From assembly GCA_000965745.1 (NCBI GenBank), contig CP009479.1, forward strand, positions 1,250,457-1,314,456: a stretch of 64,000 bases of DNA, in the 5' to 3' direction. Both the position numbers and the translations under genes were made by a program. Shown in pieces: positions 46,082 to 54,421 of this stretch. The notes below the pieces were generated by a model. It ran no database searches. It saw only the letters and a list, made by a program, of their open reading frames with translations, and had not been told where the DNA came from. Within the stretch, counting starts at the first letter, position 1, and each line of letters starts with the position of its first letter. The stretch is from an uncultured archaeon (lineage in GTDB: Archaea > Thermoplasmatota > Thermoplasmata > Thermoplasmatales > Thermoplasmataceae).

Positions 46082-46772
46082 CCTCCCCCTCTGATATACC
46101 CGCCATAAGCTTTATGAGATCATGATGGGGGATTGTTCTGGTTTTCCCAAAATAAAACTGCTTCCGGTTAATGGCAAGCAGGAAGTCTGAATAATGGGAA
46201 ATCACATGAAGATTGTGAGAGATGAGGAGAATTGTGGTCCCGTGCCTTTCCTTCATGGCAAGTATTCTTTCATAAATCGGCTCTTCGGCACCTATGTCTA
46301 CTAGTGATGTCGGCTCATCAAATAGAAGAATGTCAGGGTTATCTGCGATTGCCCAGCCAAGCAGAACTCTCTGAAGCTCACCTCCTGATAGCTCAGAAAG
46401 GCTCTCCTTTAACATCCCCTGATTGAGCCCGACAGATTCCATGCACTCTTTGTGATCTGATATGCTCTTCAGACCCAGAAACTCTTCGACCGATACAGGC
46501 AGGTCTGTGGAAACAAGTGTCTGCGGAACGTATCCGATCCTCGCCCGCCCTGACCATTCGACCGTTCCAGTGTAAGGTATCAAGTTCATGAGAACTCTGA
46601 ATAGCGTTGTTTTTCCCGCTCCGTTTGGGCCCACAATGGCTAGTGTTGTGCCTCTTTCAACGCTAAAGTTAATGTCTTCCAGAATTGGTCTTCCTCTCTC
46701 TTCAACGTAAAGGTTTGAAACTCTAAGGATCAACCCCCCACTTCTGTACTCCCTTTCACTCACAATGATCAC
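46074..46772 (-). CDS. ABC transporter ATPase, metal-type (ZnuC/MntA-like)
   Basis: 232 residues with Walker A GPNGAGKTTLF, Q-loop IGYVPQ, signature LSGGELQRVLLGWA, Walker B ILLFDEPTS and the His switch LISHNLH. Order, overlap and the ABC-3 partner make it the ATPase of a metal importer. GTG 46772 is the outermost start; the ABC domain proper begins at LRVSNLYVEE, so a later start is possible. Confidence 0.9.
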   Translation of the reverse strand: MIIVSEREYRSGGLILRVSNLYVEERGRPILEDINFSVERGTTLAIVGPNGAGKTTLFRVLMNLIPYTGTVEWSGRARIGYVPQTLVSTDLPVSVEEFLGLKSISDHKECMESVGLNQGMLKESLSELSGGELQRVLLGWAIADNPDILLFDEPTSLVDIGAEEPIYERILAMKERHGTTILLISHNLHVISHYSDFLLAINRKQFYFGKTRTIPHHDLIKLMAGISEGEGD

Positions 46773-46966
46773 TATTCATATCCAGAGAGAATTTTTGCCC
46801 TTGTCGGGGACGCCTCAGGCCATAAATCAGTCCCTGCAATTCTTTTTCGGTTATTATCGACAGGGTCAAGATAACAATGATGCCGAACTATTGAGAGACC
46901 ATTATGCCAAGGGTCCTGCATTTCAGGGAAGGAAAATGTTTAACAGAACCACAACGATAATCGCAA

Positions 46967-47473
46967 GTGCGGAAAGAAAGTTTAGAGGAAGCGCAGGGAT
47001 ATTTTACTACAACAGTTGCACTAGTAACATCGCAGAAAGGCTCTGACATAAACGTGATGTCGGCAGAGTGGTCGCTCAGAGTGTCGTTGGAACCTTTCCT
47101 TATGTCTGTGTTTGTAGGCTATGAAAGGGCTACTTATGACAAGATAAGTGATTCAGGGGAATTCGGCCTGAGTTATTGCTCAGACGAACAGGCACACCTT
47201 GCACACATCGCGGGCAATTTTTCCTTCAGGGAGCACGACAAGTTCAAGCTGGCGGACTTCCGGACATTCCAGTCCAGGCACATCAGGCCTCCTCTTATCG
47301 ACGGCGCAATTTCTAAGTTTGAGTGCGAAGTCATAGATGAATTCAAGGTAGGGGACCACGCAGCTTTCATTGGCAAGGTAAGGGCAGCTTATTTCGACGA
47401 AGCCAGGAAGCCTCTTGTTTTCCACAATGGTAAATTCTGGAAATCCGGGGCAAGGATTCCCAAGGGAAGCTGA
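46967..47473 (+). CDS. Flavin reductase-like FMN-binding split-barrel protein
   Basis: 168 residues of the flavin reductase domain family: GYFTTTVALVTSQKGSDINV, SVFVGYERATYDKI, and FSFREHDKFKLADF are typical. Such proteins bind FMN and use NAD(P)H or pass electrons to partners. A flavodoxin gene follows on the same strand after 104 bp. GTG start at 46967 with ATP-like upstream AT tract; substrate unknown. Confidence 0.85.
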   Translation: MRKESLEEAQGYFTTTVALVTSQKGSDINVMSAEWSLRVSLEPFLMSVFVGYERATYDKISDSGEFGLSYCSDEQAHLAHIAGNFSFREHDKFKLADFRTFQSRHIRPPLIDGAISKFECEVIDEFKVGDHAAFIGKVRAAYFDEARKPLVFHNGKFWKSGARIPKGS

Positions 47474-47577
47474 CCCCAGTCATATTTTCTGCAATTCACA
47501 CAATAATTATCCATACCCTTAGAGGTATGGCGCCTGACTTTAATCACCTCATGGAAGTACAAAGGTGAGGTGGAAAG

Positions 47578-48102
47578 ATGAAAGTTATTGTTGTTTACGA
47601 CTCGATGTACGGTAATACGAGAAAGATTGCCGAATCAATCTCGAGTGCGTTTGATGGAACAGAGTGTATAAAAACGCTTCATGTTGAAAAGGCAACACCA
47701 GAGGATCTGAAAGGCTTTAGTCTCATTATCATTGGCTCTCCGACCCATGGTGGGAGGCCAACGCCAGCTGTACATAAATTCATGGATAACCTGCCGGGCG
47801 CAGTCAAGAACGATGTCCATTTCGCATCCTTTGACACCAGATTCTCGGTTAAGGAACAGGGAGCTGGACTCAGATTCCTAATGAGATTGATCGGATACGC
47901 TGCAGAGAAAATTGACAGGAAAATGTCAGAAAAGGGGTACAAACCAGTGGTAAAGCCTGAAGCGTTTATAGTTGTTGATAAGGAAGGCCCTCTCAGGGAA
48001 GGAGAGGAAGAAAGAGCCAGAAACTGGGGAAAAATAATAGAGGGTAAGATTGCACTACACAAAGGGGAAAATGTGACGGAACAGACACCACTCCATGGGT
48101 AG
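47578..48102 (+). CDS. Flavodoxin
   Basis: Soluble FMN electron carrier. The 174-residue protein shows the phosphate-binding loop YDSMYGNTRKIAESI and the isoalloxazine loop GSPTHGGRPTPAVH. A ribosome site AGGTGAGGTGGA precedes the ATG. Located after the flavin reductase gene, it may take part in the same redox step. It is the last chromosomal gene before the integrated element. Confidence 0.93.
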   Translation: MKVIVVYDSMYGNTRKIAESISSAFDGTECIKTLHVEKATPEDLKGFSLIIIGSPTHGGRPTPAVHKFMDNLPGAVKNDVHFASFDTRFSVKEQGAGLRFLMRLIGYAAEKIDRKMSEKGYKPVVKPEAFIVVDKEGPLREGEEERARNWGKIIEGKIALHKGENVTEQTPLHG

Positions 48103-48224
48103 GTTGCCAACCCGTTTAAGGAGAAACATTTTTCACCGTCGATTTATAGAAAAAATCTGCCATGCCACCGGATACGGGACTTTTGGAAAAAAGAGAAGGG
48201 TCAATGAACACCGAAATCTGATTA

Positions 48225-48240
48225 ATGGGGCTGACCGGGT
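48225..48240. repeat. attL, left copy of the 16-bp attachment core
   Basis: Identical to 56842-56857. Here it is followed by element DNA, not by the rest of a tRNA gene. It lies 123 bp past the flavodoxin stop. Confidence 0.85.
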
Positions 48241-48276
48241 ACGTCATTCAGGGTTCATTCCCGGAGGTGATGCCTG

Positions 48277-48435
48277 TTGCAGCCTGATCTGCACAACGTT
48301 AATCACATTTTTGAAGAAGGGTACAGAAGAGGGTTCAGGAAATCCGACCTGAACGAGCTCATTGAAGAATACCGGCTTGAGTACAGGGATGAGCCAAAAA
48401 CTCTGCTGCAACTTCTTCTGGGGGTGGTATCCTGA
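48277..48435 (+). CDS. Small hypothetical protein of the integrated element (ORF1)
   Basis: TTG-initiated frame of 52 codons, preceded by a strong ribosome site GGAGGTGA at 48263-48270, six bases before the start. The product is charged and helical (HIFEEGYRRGFRKSDLNELI, then LLQLLLGV). It overlaps the next frame at its stop codon. No family recognised; size and position are typical of small plasmid or virus proteins. Confidence 0.6.
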   Translation: MQPDLHNVNHIFEEGYRRGFRKSDLNELIEEYRLEYRDEPKTLLQLLLGVVS

Positions 48436-48695
48436 TCATAAGGGATTTCAACGATCAGGTTGCATACCACAGAGAAAGGGCCTTAACAGCCGTCTCCAAT
48501 GACTTCAGGAACGCGACTAGCGAGTTGTGGACCTACATCAAGCTGAGCGGGAAGGCTACCCACGAGGAGCTGATGTATGTCACCACTGAAGAGAAGTCTC
48601 AGGAATATCTGAAAAAGGTGGTGAAATCATACCAGGGCTCCTGGCCTATTTACAATTCTAACGTGAAGGGCTTGATCCAGGAGGTGCGTGGATGA
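48432..48695 (+). CDS. Small hypothetical protein of the integrated element (ORF2)
   Basis: An open frame of up to 87 codons that begins over the ORF1 stop and ends over the helicase start (ATGA). No ATG, GTG or TTG is available at its beginning; a CTG at 48432, right after GGGGGTGG, is the only start that uses most of the frame. The product is helical and charged (HRERALTAVSNDFRNAT, VTTEEKSQEYLKKVVKSY). Unusual start makes this less certain, but tight packing supports it. Confidence 0.45.
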   Translation: MIIRDFNDQVAYHRERALTAVSNDFRNATSELWTYIKLSGKATHEELMYVTTEEKSQEYLKKVVKSYQGSWPIYNSNVKGLIQEVRG

Positions 48696-49168
48696 GCGAT
48701 ATCACAGGCAGTCTGCTACACAGGGGCTCCTCAATCACTCCGGTTGAGATCGAGCCGGGGAAAATAAAATTATCCGATCTCGAACAGAGGAACATTATAA
48801 TTGGCCGGCCTGGCACAGGGAAGACCACAACCTTGAAGGAAATCATCGGGGAGTTCCTGAACAGGGGGAACTCACCATCCGAGCTTCTTTACCTCACATA
48901 CAGCAGGGCAATGGCCTCAGACGCGAGAGAGAAAATCGGGCTGAAAAGGCACCAGGCAGGGACCATACATTCTATTTTTTCCATAAAGCTGGGCTGGAGG
49001 CACTCAAAGAACCCGAACAAATCCGCGTTTCTTTCTGACAAAGATATGAGCGATTTCGCAGAGGAATACGGGATCAGGAAAAAATTCAAGGCAAGGCCCA
49101 GGGAAGAGCACGGAAACACTCATCAAGGAGCTCAACGTCCTCGTAAGAAGATGGACAGACTACTTTAA
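48692..49168 (+). pseudogene. SF1 (UvrD/Rep-like) helicase, truncated by a group II intron fragment
   Basis: The first about 134 codons form the N terminus of a superfamily 1 helicase: Walker A GRPGTGKTTTLKE, then LLYLTYSRAMASDAREKIG and GTIHSIFSIKLGW (motifs Ia-Ib area). From about 49095 the DNA is intron maturase sequence in another frame, and the helicase frame runs on only to a chance stop. The remaining three quarters of a helicase are missing. A good ribosome site (GGAGGTG) precedes the ATG. Probably the former replication helicase of the element. Confidence 0.75.
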
Positions 49169-49425
49169 TCATGCGACAAGGCAGTACGAGAGCCTCCAAA
49201 ACTTTGTCCGCTGGAAGGTCTCAAAATTTTACTGCGACTTGCACAAGATTCCACGAGTCTCTAAAAGAAAGGAGTACGTAGGTATTGCGGCTACCTCCGG
49301 TTTAATAAGAATGGCAAGTAGGAGATCCTATCCATACACCGCATGGTGAAGCACACCGGAAAGGCGTATTCGGAAAAATCGACCGTACGGTTTGGCACGC
49401 CGAGGAATACATATAATCAACCAAT
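49100..49425 (+). mobile_element. Group II intron remnant: maturase C-terminus and domain V
   Basis: A frame ending at 49349 encodes TLIKELNVLVRRWTDYFNHA and FVRWKVSKFYCDLHKI, the thumb/maturase end of a group II intron reverse transcriptase. RT domains are missing. It is followed by a domain V-like hairpin at about 49362-49393 (GGCGTATTCGG - AAAAA - TCGACCGTACGGTTT). So only the 3' end of an intron is left, joined to the helicase gene on the left and abutting another intron on the right. Confidence 0.75.
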
Positions 49426-49954
49426 GTAAGTTTGGTACTGGAAATTGCTGGTTTATCCAGTTAGCTACCAACGCAGTTAGTGGGGTGATCTACTGGCTGA
49501 AGTTGTTGGGATGCGAACCTGCAAGCCGTAGCGAGAGCGAACACGATGTAGCACCGAGAGGTGTAGGAGGGAAGGCCGAAGATGTCGAACCGGCCTGAAG
49601 GCTATCATCGCATGGGAAGAGAACCAGAGGGCCATGCGGCTTCCCCGGTGTTTCAGTGGCGGCGGGCAGCGAAGGCCATGTGGGATAACTCGGGAGAACA
49701 CACGGCGTCCTACCGTATTCATGGGGAGAGAATAGAGAGCTCTAATGCGAGCCAATATTCGGGATACGAGCAGGTAGCCGGACCTATAACCCAAAAGGGA
49801 AATGGAGGCAATGCGCCGTGTGTAGTCGGAGTGGTTCATAGTACTTATGACAGTGGGGACAGCATAACCTCACCAGAGGGAAGGGACCATACTCGGAACA
49901 CGATCGTTCACAACCCGGGAGAGACCCATTCCCGAAAGGGTAGGAGGTCATAGC

Positions 49955-51258
49955 ATGCTCGAAGGGTTGCAGGACGGTCTCTACCGGAGGGCTAAGGAAA
50001 ACAAGGATGCTAGATTCAACACGCTCCATGACAAGATATACAGAATGGACGTGCTGCAAGAGGCATGGAGACTGGTATGGGAAAACAGGGGATCGGAAGG
50101 TGTAGACAACCAGACGCTTGATGACATAAGAGAAGAAGGGATAGAACAACTGCTTGAACAGATACAGCATGAACTCAAAACAGGCACCTACAGGGCATCA
50201 TGTGTCAGGAGGGTATTCATCCCGAAATCAAGCGGAAAACTCAGGCCGCTCGGTATACCAACAGTCAAGGATCGCATAGTGCAGCAGGCAGTTAAGTTGA
50301 TCATTGAGCCCATATTCGAAGCAGATTTCTTGGAATTCAGCTACGGATACAGGCCAAACAGATCGGCAAAAGACGCCTCTCTAGAAATATACAAGTGGCT
50401 CAACTACGGTCTCACCAACATAGTAGACGTCGATATAGAAGGCTTCTTCGACCACATAGATCATGAGCTTCTCCTCAAATTCGTGAAGGAAAGGGTCACG
50501 GACGGATACATACTTTCACTCATAAAACAGTGGCTCAAGGCGGGCATAGTATACGGAAAATCTGTGACAAATCCAACGGAAGGCACGCCTCAGGGGGTGT
50601 CATTTCTCCGTTGATTGCAAACACATATCTCAACAAGCTTGACCACGCATGGGCTGAGATGAACATGGACAGCAATACAGGGCACAATGCGCACCTGATC
50701 AGATACGCGGATGATATTCTGGTGTTGACAGACGATGCACGCTCCTTCACCTTCAGTGGAAAGAATCACGCAAGGAACGTCATGAAGATCCTCTGGATGC
50801 TCGTAGGGAAGCTGAAGCTCAAATTGAGTGAAAGCAAATCCCGTATAACAACCGCAGAGGAAGGTTTTGATTTCCTTGGGTTCCACTTCCTCAGGAGGTA
50901 CTGGGAGAGATACGGAAAATGTGTATCCAGATTCTTCCCGTCGAAGAAATCTGAACTTAATTACAAGGCAAAGGTGAGTGAGATCACATCAAGACGACAC
51001 GCGCACACAAAGAGCGAGGATGACGTAATCAGGGAATTGGACCAGCTCACAATAGGCTGGACAAACTACTATAACCACAGCCATGCATCGGAAACGTACG
51101 CAAAGCTCTGGAATTTCCTCTGCTGGAGACTAACGCAGTTCATCAGGTACAGGCACAAGCGCCGTAGCCTCGCTGTGGATTACGTCAGGCTGCGATCCTA
51201 TGGCCTCATGCCCCCATACGGAAGAATAAGGCATAATTATACCGTGTGCCCACGGTGA
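49955..51258 (+). pseudogene. ltrA: Group II intron reverse transcriptase/maturase, one-base frameshift
   Basis: Start ATG at 49955 after AGGAGGTCATAGC. The first frame gives RT motifs (IPKSSGKLRPLGIPTVKDR, VDVDIEGFFDHIDHELLL) and breaks at the G run 50593-50597. One extra G restores GTPQGGVISPLIANTYLNKL, then RYADDILVL (catalytic Asp pair), GFDFLGFHFL and the maturase end IGWTNYYNHSHASETYAKLW. With that base the protein is about 434 residues and complete; without it, it is broken at the start of RT motif 4. Sequence error or a dead intron. Confidence 0.9.
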
Positions 51259-51270
51259 AGTTCCCCGGAT

Positions 51271-51301
51271 AGCCGGATTCGGGAAAACTGACAGTCCGGT
51301 T
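51271..51301 (+). ncRNA. Group II intron domain V hairpin
   Basis: AGCCGGATTCGGGAAAAC and TGACAGTCCGGTT form a two-part stem with the AGC catalytic triad at the 5' side and a GNAA-like cap. It lies 12 bp after the RT stop, as expected. A similar hairpin near 49362-49393 belongs to the neighbouring intron remnant. Confidence 0.65.
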
Positions 51302-51427
51302 AGAGGCGGAAGGGTCAGGAGAAATCCTGATCTTTACCCCACGGGAACTGGAAATGGAGTCAGAGGATAACCGCAATGACTGGTTGTCATGGTATTGTTA
51401 GGAAACTCTGTGACCACTGCACTTGCT

Positions 51428-52871
51428 CTATACTCGACTGACCGCACACATAACTGACCTATTACGGTTGTAACCCCATATGAAACCCAACGTTGTTGTG
51501 TCACTTCCGCCATATAGTGACCCAGTGTCAGAACGAGGCTGAAATTGGCCTCCTGTAGACATCCAAATAGTTACAGTGTATGTAAACGACTCGTATGTTG
51601 ACTGGCTTGGTTGGAAGTTGAATTGATCCGAACTTGATTGCATTCCGAAAATATAAGCGTTCTTAAAAGTCGGGATAAAGCCCCACTTAAGGTAAGTGGA
51701 TCCAATCAAATTGTAACCATATCCAGTAGCGGAGGTCCACTGACCTGCATCTTGATTGAATATCCAAGAGTTATAATAGATCGTATCCACAGACCCTGCA
51801 CTTACGACACCAAACGGGCTTATCAAAGGTACGTCGTAATAGGTTGCCACCGCAGAAATAGCTGCCCAAACAAGATCTGCAACTATCAGGGAGAGGGCAC
51901 TCGAATTACCATGCTCCTGCATATCAACATTTGTCACATGAATCTTTAGCCCTTGTGGTTTGTTGCTTGGATTGTTTCCTAAAGTGTCCCCCGTCCATTT
52001 GTAAGCTTGGTTTATTTGGTTTACTCCGAAGGATGTTTGTATAGGCTGTATCGTAGTAGCTGCTTCTAAAGCAAAATTATTGTCTTCCCACTCATAATCC
52101 GAAGGTACTCTTGCGCTAAGCATAAACTTCGCTATCAGGTTCCCAGAGCTGTCGTATATCGGAGTTTTGCCAGTAGTAAACTTGTATTGACCAATTGTAG
52201 GATCAATAGTATAGGTCGCATTTCCCGGAATTTTGATGGGCGCAAAAACAAGTGTGATGTAATTTGCACCACTTGCCATAATAACGGACCCGGCAACAAA
52301 ATTTGACTCCGCCCCGAGCCACGATAGAAACAACCCATTAGACCCGATCATGTAACTACCATGTGATATAGCGTAAGTTTTGCTTTGGTGTTTTCCGTTG
52401 AAATCAAATTGACCAGAGCTATTAAACCTCTTGACTGCAATAGTATTTGAAGCAGGCATCTTTATATGTTCTACGACAATAAATGTGCTATTATGTGGTT
52501 CCTTGTTTGTTATTATAAGACTCTGCTCTAAGTCTGCCATGGTGACAGAGTTCACTGTTCCGATCTTTGCAGTGGAGTAATTAGCACTTCTATAGATGTA
52601 GGTATGACCCTTCGGACCTTTTATTTGGGGATGCCCCAAGTTCATGGGTAGCAAATGTTTTCCTCCGGCGACCATCTGATATACGGACCAAGATTGCTTG
52701 ACATGCGATGTTCCTAGGCTAAATGAATTTTGGGACGATGTAAACGTTAGAGTCGCAGGACCTTCTGGATAGCCGTGCGTGGTGGCATCAACGGCTAAAA
52801 ATGTCAACCCACCTGTCACCATAATTACGGGCACAGCTAATGCAAGAAATTTTTTTTGTGTTCCCTATCAT
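51428..52871 (-). CDS. Exported Thr/Ser/Asn-rich protein; signal peptide split by a poly-A run
   Basis: The main frame (to 52834) lacks a full signal peptide. An ATG at 52871, which follows a TATA-like CTATAAAG, reads MIGNTKK and then leaves frame at a run of eight A (52841-52850 area on the minus strand). With seven A the protein starts MIGNTKKFLALAVPVIMVTG, a clear signal peptide or anchor. The rest, about 460 residues, is rich in Ser, Thr, Asn and aromatic residues with N-glycosylation sequons, as in surface proteins of acidophiles. No family recognised. It lies inside the integrated element, divergent from another exported protein. Confidence 0.7.
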
Positions 52872-52989
52872 TTCTTTCAATACACCACGCAATAACTTTA
52901 TAGAAATCTTTTTCTATACCATCACTTAGTATTAAAACTCTCCACAAAACTTAACTTCGATAGTTTATTAACTTGATTTGGGTACGTTT

Positions 52990-53586
52990 ATGCGTGCAAA
53001 AAGAAAGAATAGCGTGAAAATATTGATAGCTATAATTCTTGCCGTTGCGGTGATAGCCCTATCAAATATTATAACGGCGCCACCAAACCTGCACCCCTCG
53101 AAAGTTTCCATATCTACTCCTTTGAATCAAGTGAATGTCTCCAAATATAGTATATTCATGGATCCCATGGGCAGTAATACTACCTTTCAGATTGGTGGGC
53201 CTCATGCTTCCTCTAGTTATATTGCTTGGATAAATGGCCCTACAAATTACGTAGGGTCAGGAAATAATTTTGGTGTGCAAGTCTATTTGATGCAAACCTC
53301 ACAAAATGTTACATCCTTATTCACAGGCAGCTCAATAAATGTTATCCATGCAAGGTATATTCCTAATCGAGGCAATACGGTAACTTCCTATTCCGAAACT
53401 GCATACCCTGGTAGTGTGGGAGATTCCGGCATAACGATCTCCTTTAACGATCTAAGCAACGTTAACACCACGTCAACAGCAACTGTTAATATAACATTAG
53501 TTGAAGAGTCGATAATTGGCCCCTTTCATATATGGGGGCAGCAAAAGAATATTTCTTTGTCTTTAGAATTCAATATGACAAGGTAG
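52990..53586 (+). CDS. Small exported or membrane-anchored protein
   Basis: 198 residues: basic N terminus MRAKRKNSVK, a hydrophobic anchor (ILIAIILAVAVIALSNII), then an extracellular part rich in Ser, Thr, Asn and Gly with several N-x-S/T sequons. No domain recognised; beta-rich. ATG 52990 lies about 25-30 bases after AGTTTATTAAC, so likely leaderless; TTG 52978 would add four residues. Divergent from the exported protein at 51428-52871, sharing the intergenic promoter region. Confidence 0.75.
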   Translation: MRAKRKNSVKILIAIILAVAVIALSNIITAPPNLHPSKVSISTPLNQVNVSKYSIFMDPMGSNTTFQIGGPHASSSYIAWINGPTNYVGSGNNFGVQVYLMQTSQNVTSLFTGSSINVIHARYIPNRGNTVTSYSETAYPGSVGDSGITISFNDLSNVNTTSTATVNITLVEESIIGPFHIWGQQKNISLSLEFNMTR

Positions 53587-53611
53587 GGATAACATTACTT
53601 GCAAATACCCA

Positions 53612-54094
53612 CCTTAAGGTCTTTTTATCTTCTCCGGGCTCTTCACGCTTCTCATGCCCCGGATCTGAAACGATGAATGTTGCATCCTGTGCCGGTCCTC
53701 GCTTCACCTAGATGCCCTTTGCTTCCAACTGCCTCTGGAGCTCGTTCCATATGACACGATCCTTTCCCGTTTCCGATAATCTCTCCCTGAAGTACAATAT
53801 TGTGCGTGCATCCGGCTTCTCAGTGGTAAAATCAAGGAAATTCATGAAAGATATTCTGTCGTGAATCTCCTTCTCGGCCTTTTCGTCAGTGAGGTTGTAC
53901 AGGTTCTGCAGATACAGCACCTTGACCATTGTTATGATGGGAATATTCGGCCTTACTCCATTCTCTGTTTCATTGTGATACAGATCCTTGAGGAGTGGAG
54001 GGAATCTGGACCAGTCAATTGATTCCTTGGCGAATTCCAGGTGATCATTGGCAAATATTGCTTGTACTTCCCCCTTAGAGCTGTGTAATGAGGG
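53612..54094 (-). pseudogene. IS5/IS1182-type transposase remnant with in-frame amber stop
   Basis: A continuous minus-strand frame encodes FAKESIDWSRFPPLLKDLYH, then VKVLYLQNLYNLTDEKAEKE, ISFMNFLDF, PDARTILYFRERL and QRQLEAKGI. TAG at 53708-53710 follows, and the same frame goes on with VKRGPAQDATFIVSDPGHEK and GEDKKTLR, still transposase. The catalytic core beyond DKKTLR is missing. So this is a truncated copy with a nonsense mutation. Start codon and IS ends are not seen. Confidence 0.75.
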
Positions 54095-54421
54095 TCACTC
54101 ATACAGTAACATGGCTGATTCATGAATAAAGATGACTGTTACTGGACCTGTTAATCTTGGGATGTTTTTGGAAATTCTCACGAGTCTCAAGCCATAGCAG
54201 ACTTACAATTTTTCGTTGCGAGATGTTATCCATATTTTTGACAATGCCCCCTTTAAAACAATGTTACCTACAGAGCAGCAGTCAAGGCAAGCCTGAAAGG
54301 GTTATCCCAGCCAGTTTCAACTACTCTTTACTTTTTCTTCATTAACATTTTAGATGGATAGTTACGGTTTGAACTGTATTTGACTGAAACTCTAACGTTA
54401 TTGATATGCCCGCACTAAACT
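54095..54421. other. Gene-free stretch between two transposase regions
   Basis: No frame, tRNA or repeat that I can support in these 327 AT-rich bases, apart from a short inverted pair CAGTAAC/GTTACTG about 30 bases apart near its left end. Probably decayed insertion DNA. Confidence 0.4.

Larger units (their letters stand above)
49430..51345 (+). mobile_element. Group II intron with frameshifted reverse transcriptase
   Basis: About 500 bases of structured non-coding RNA sequence (domains I-IV region, roughly 49450-49954) precede the RT frame, and a domain V hairpin at 51271-51301 (AGCCGGATTCGG - GAAAAC - TGACAGTCCGGTT) and a domain VI-like stem at about 51312-51340 follow. Order and spacing are those of a complete retroelement. 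I could not fix the 5' boundary: no clear GTGYG was chosen, so the left limit is approximate. Several other-frame openings inside 49392-49953 are intron RNA, not genes. Confidence 0.75.

Noticed and set aside
46765-47046. 93-codon frame before the flavin reductase gene
   Set aside because: Overlaps the real start of the flavin reductase in another frame and shows no domain or ribosome site.
49392-49953. Several frames ahead of the reverse transcriptase
   Set aside because: The sequence is the structured intron RNA region; frames on both strands are chance.
53700-53715. TAG in the IS5-type transposase as pyrrolysine codon
   Set aside because: The gene is truncated and no pyl genes are seen; a nonsense mutation in a relic is simpler.
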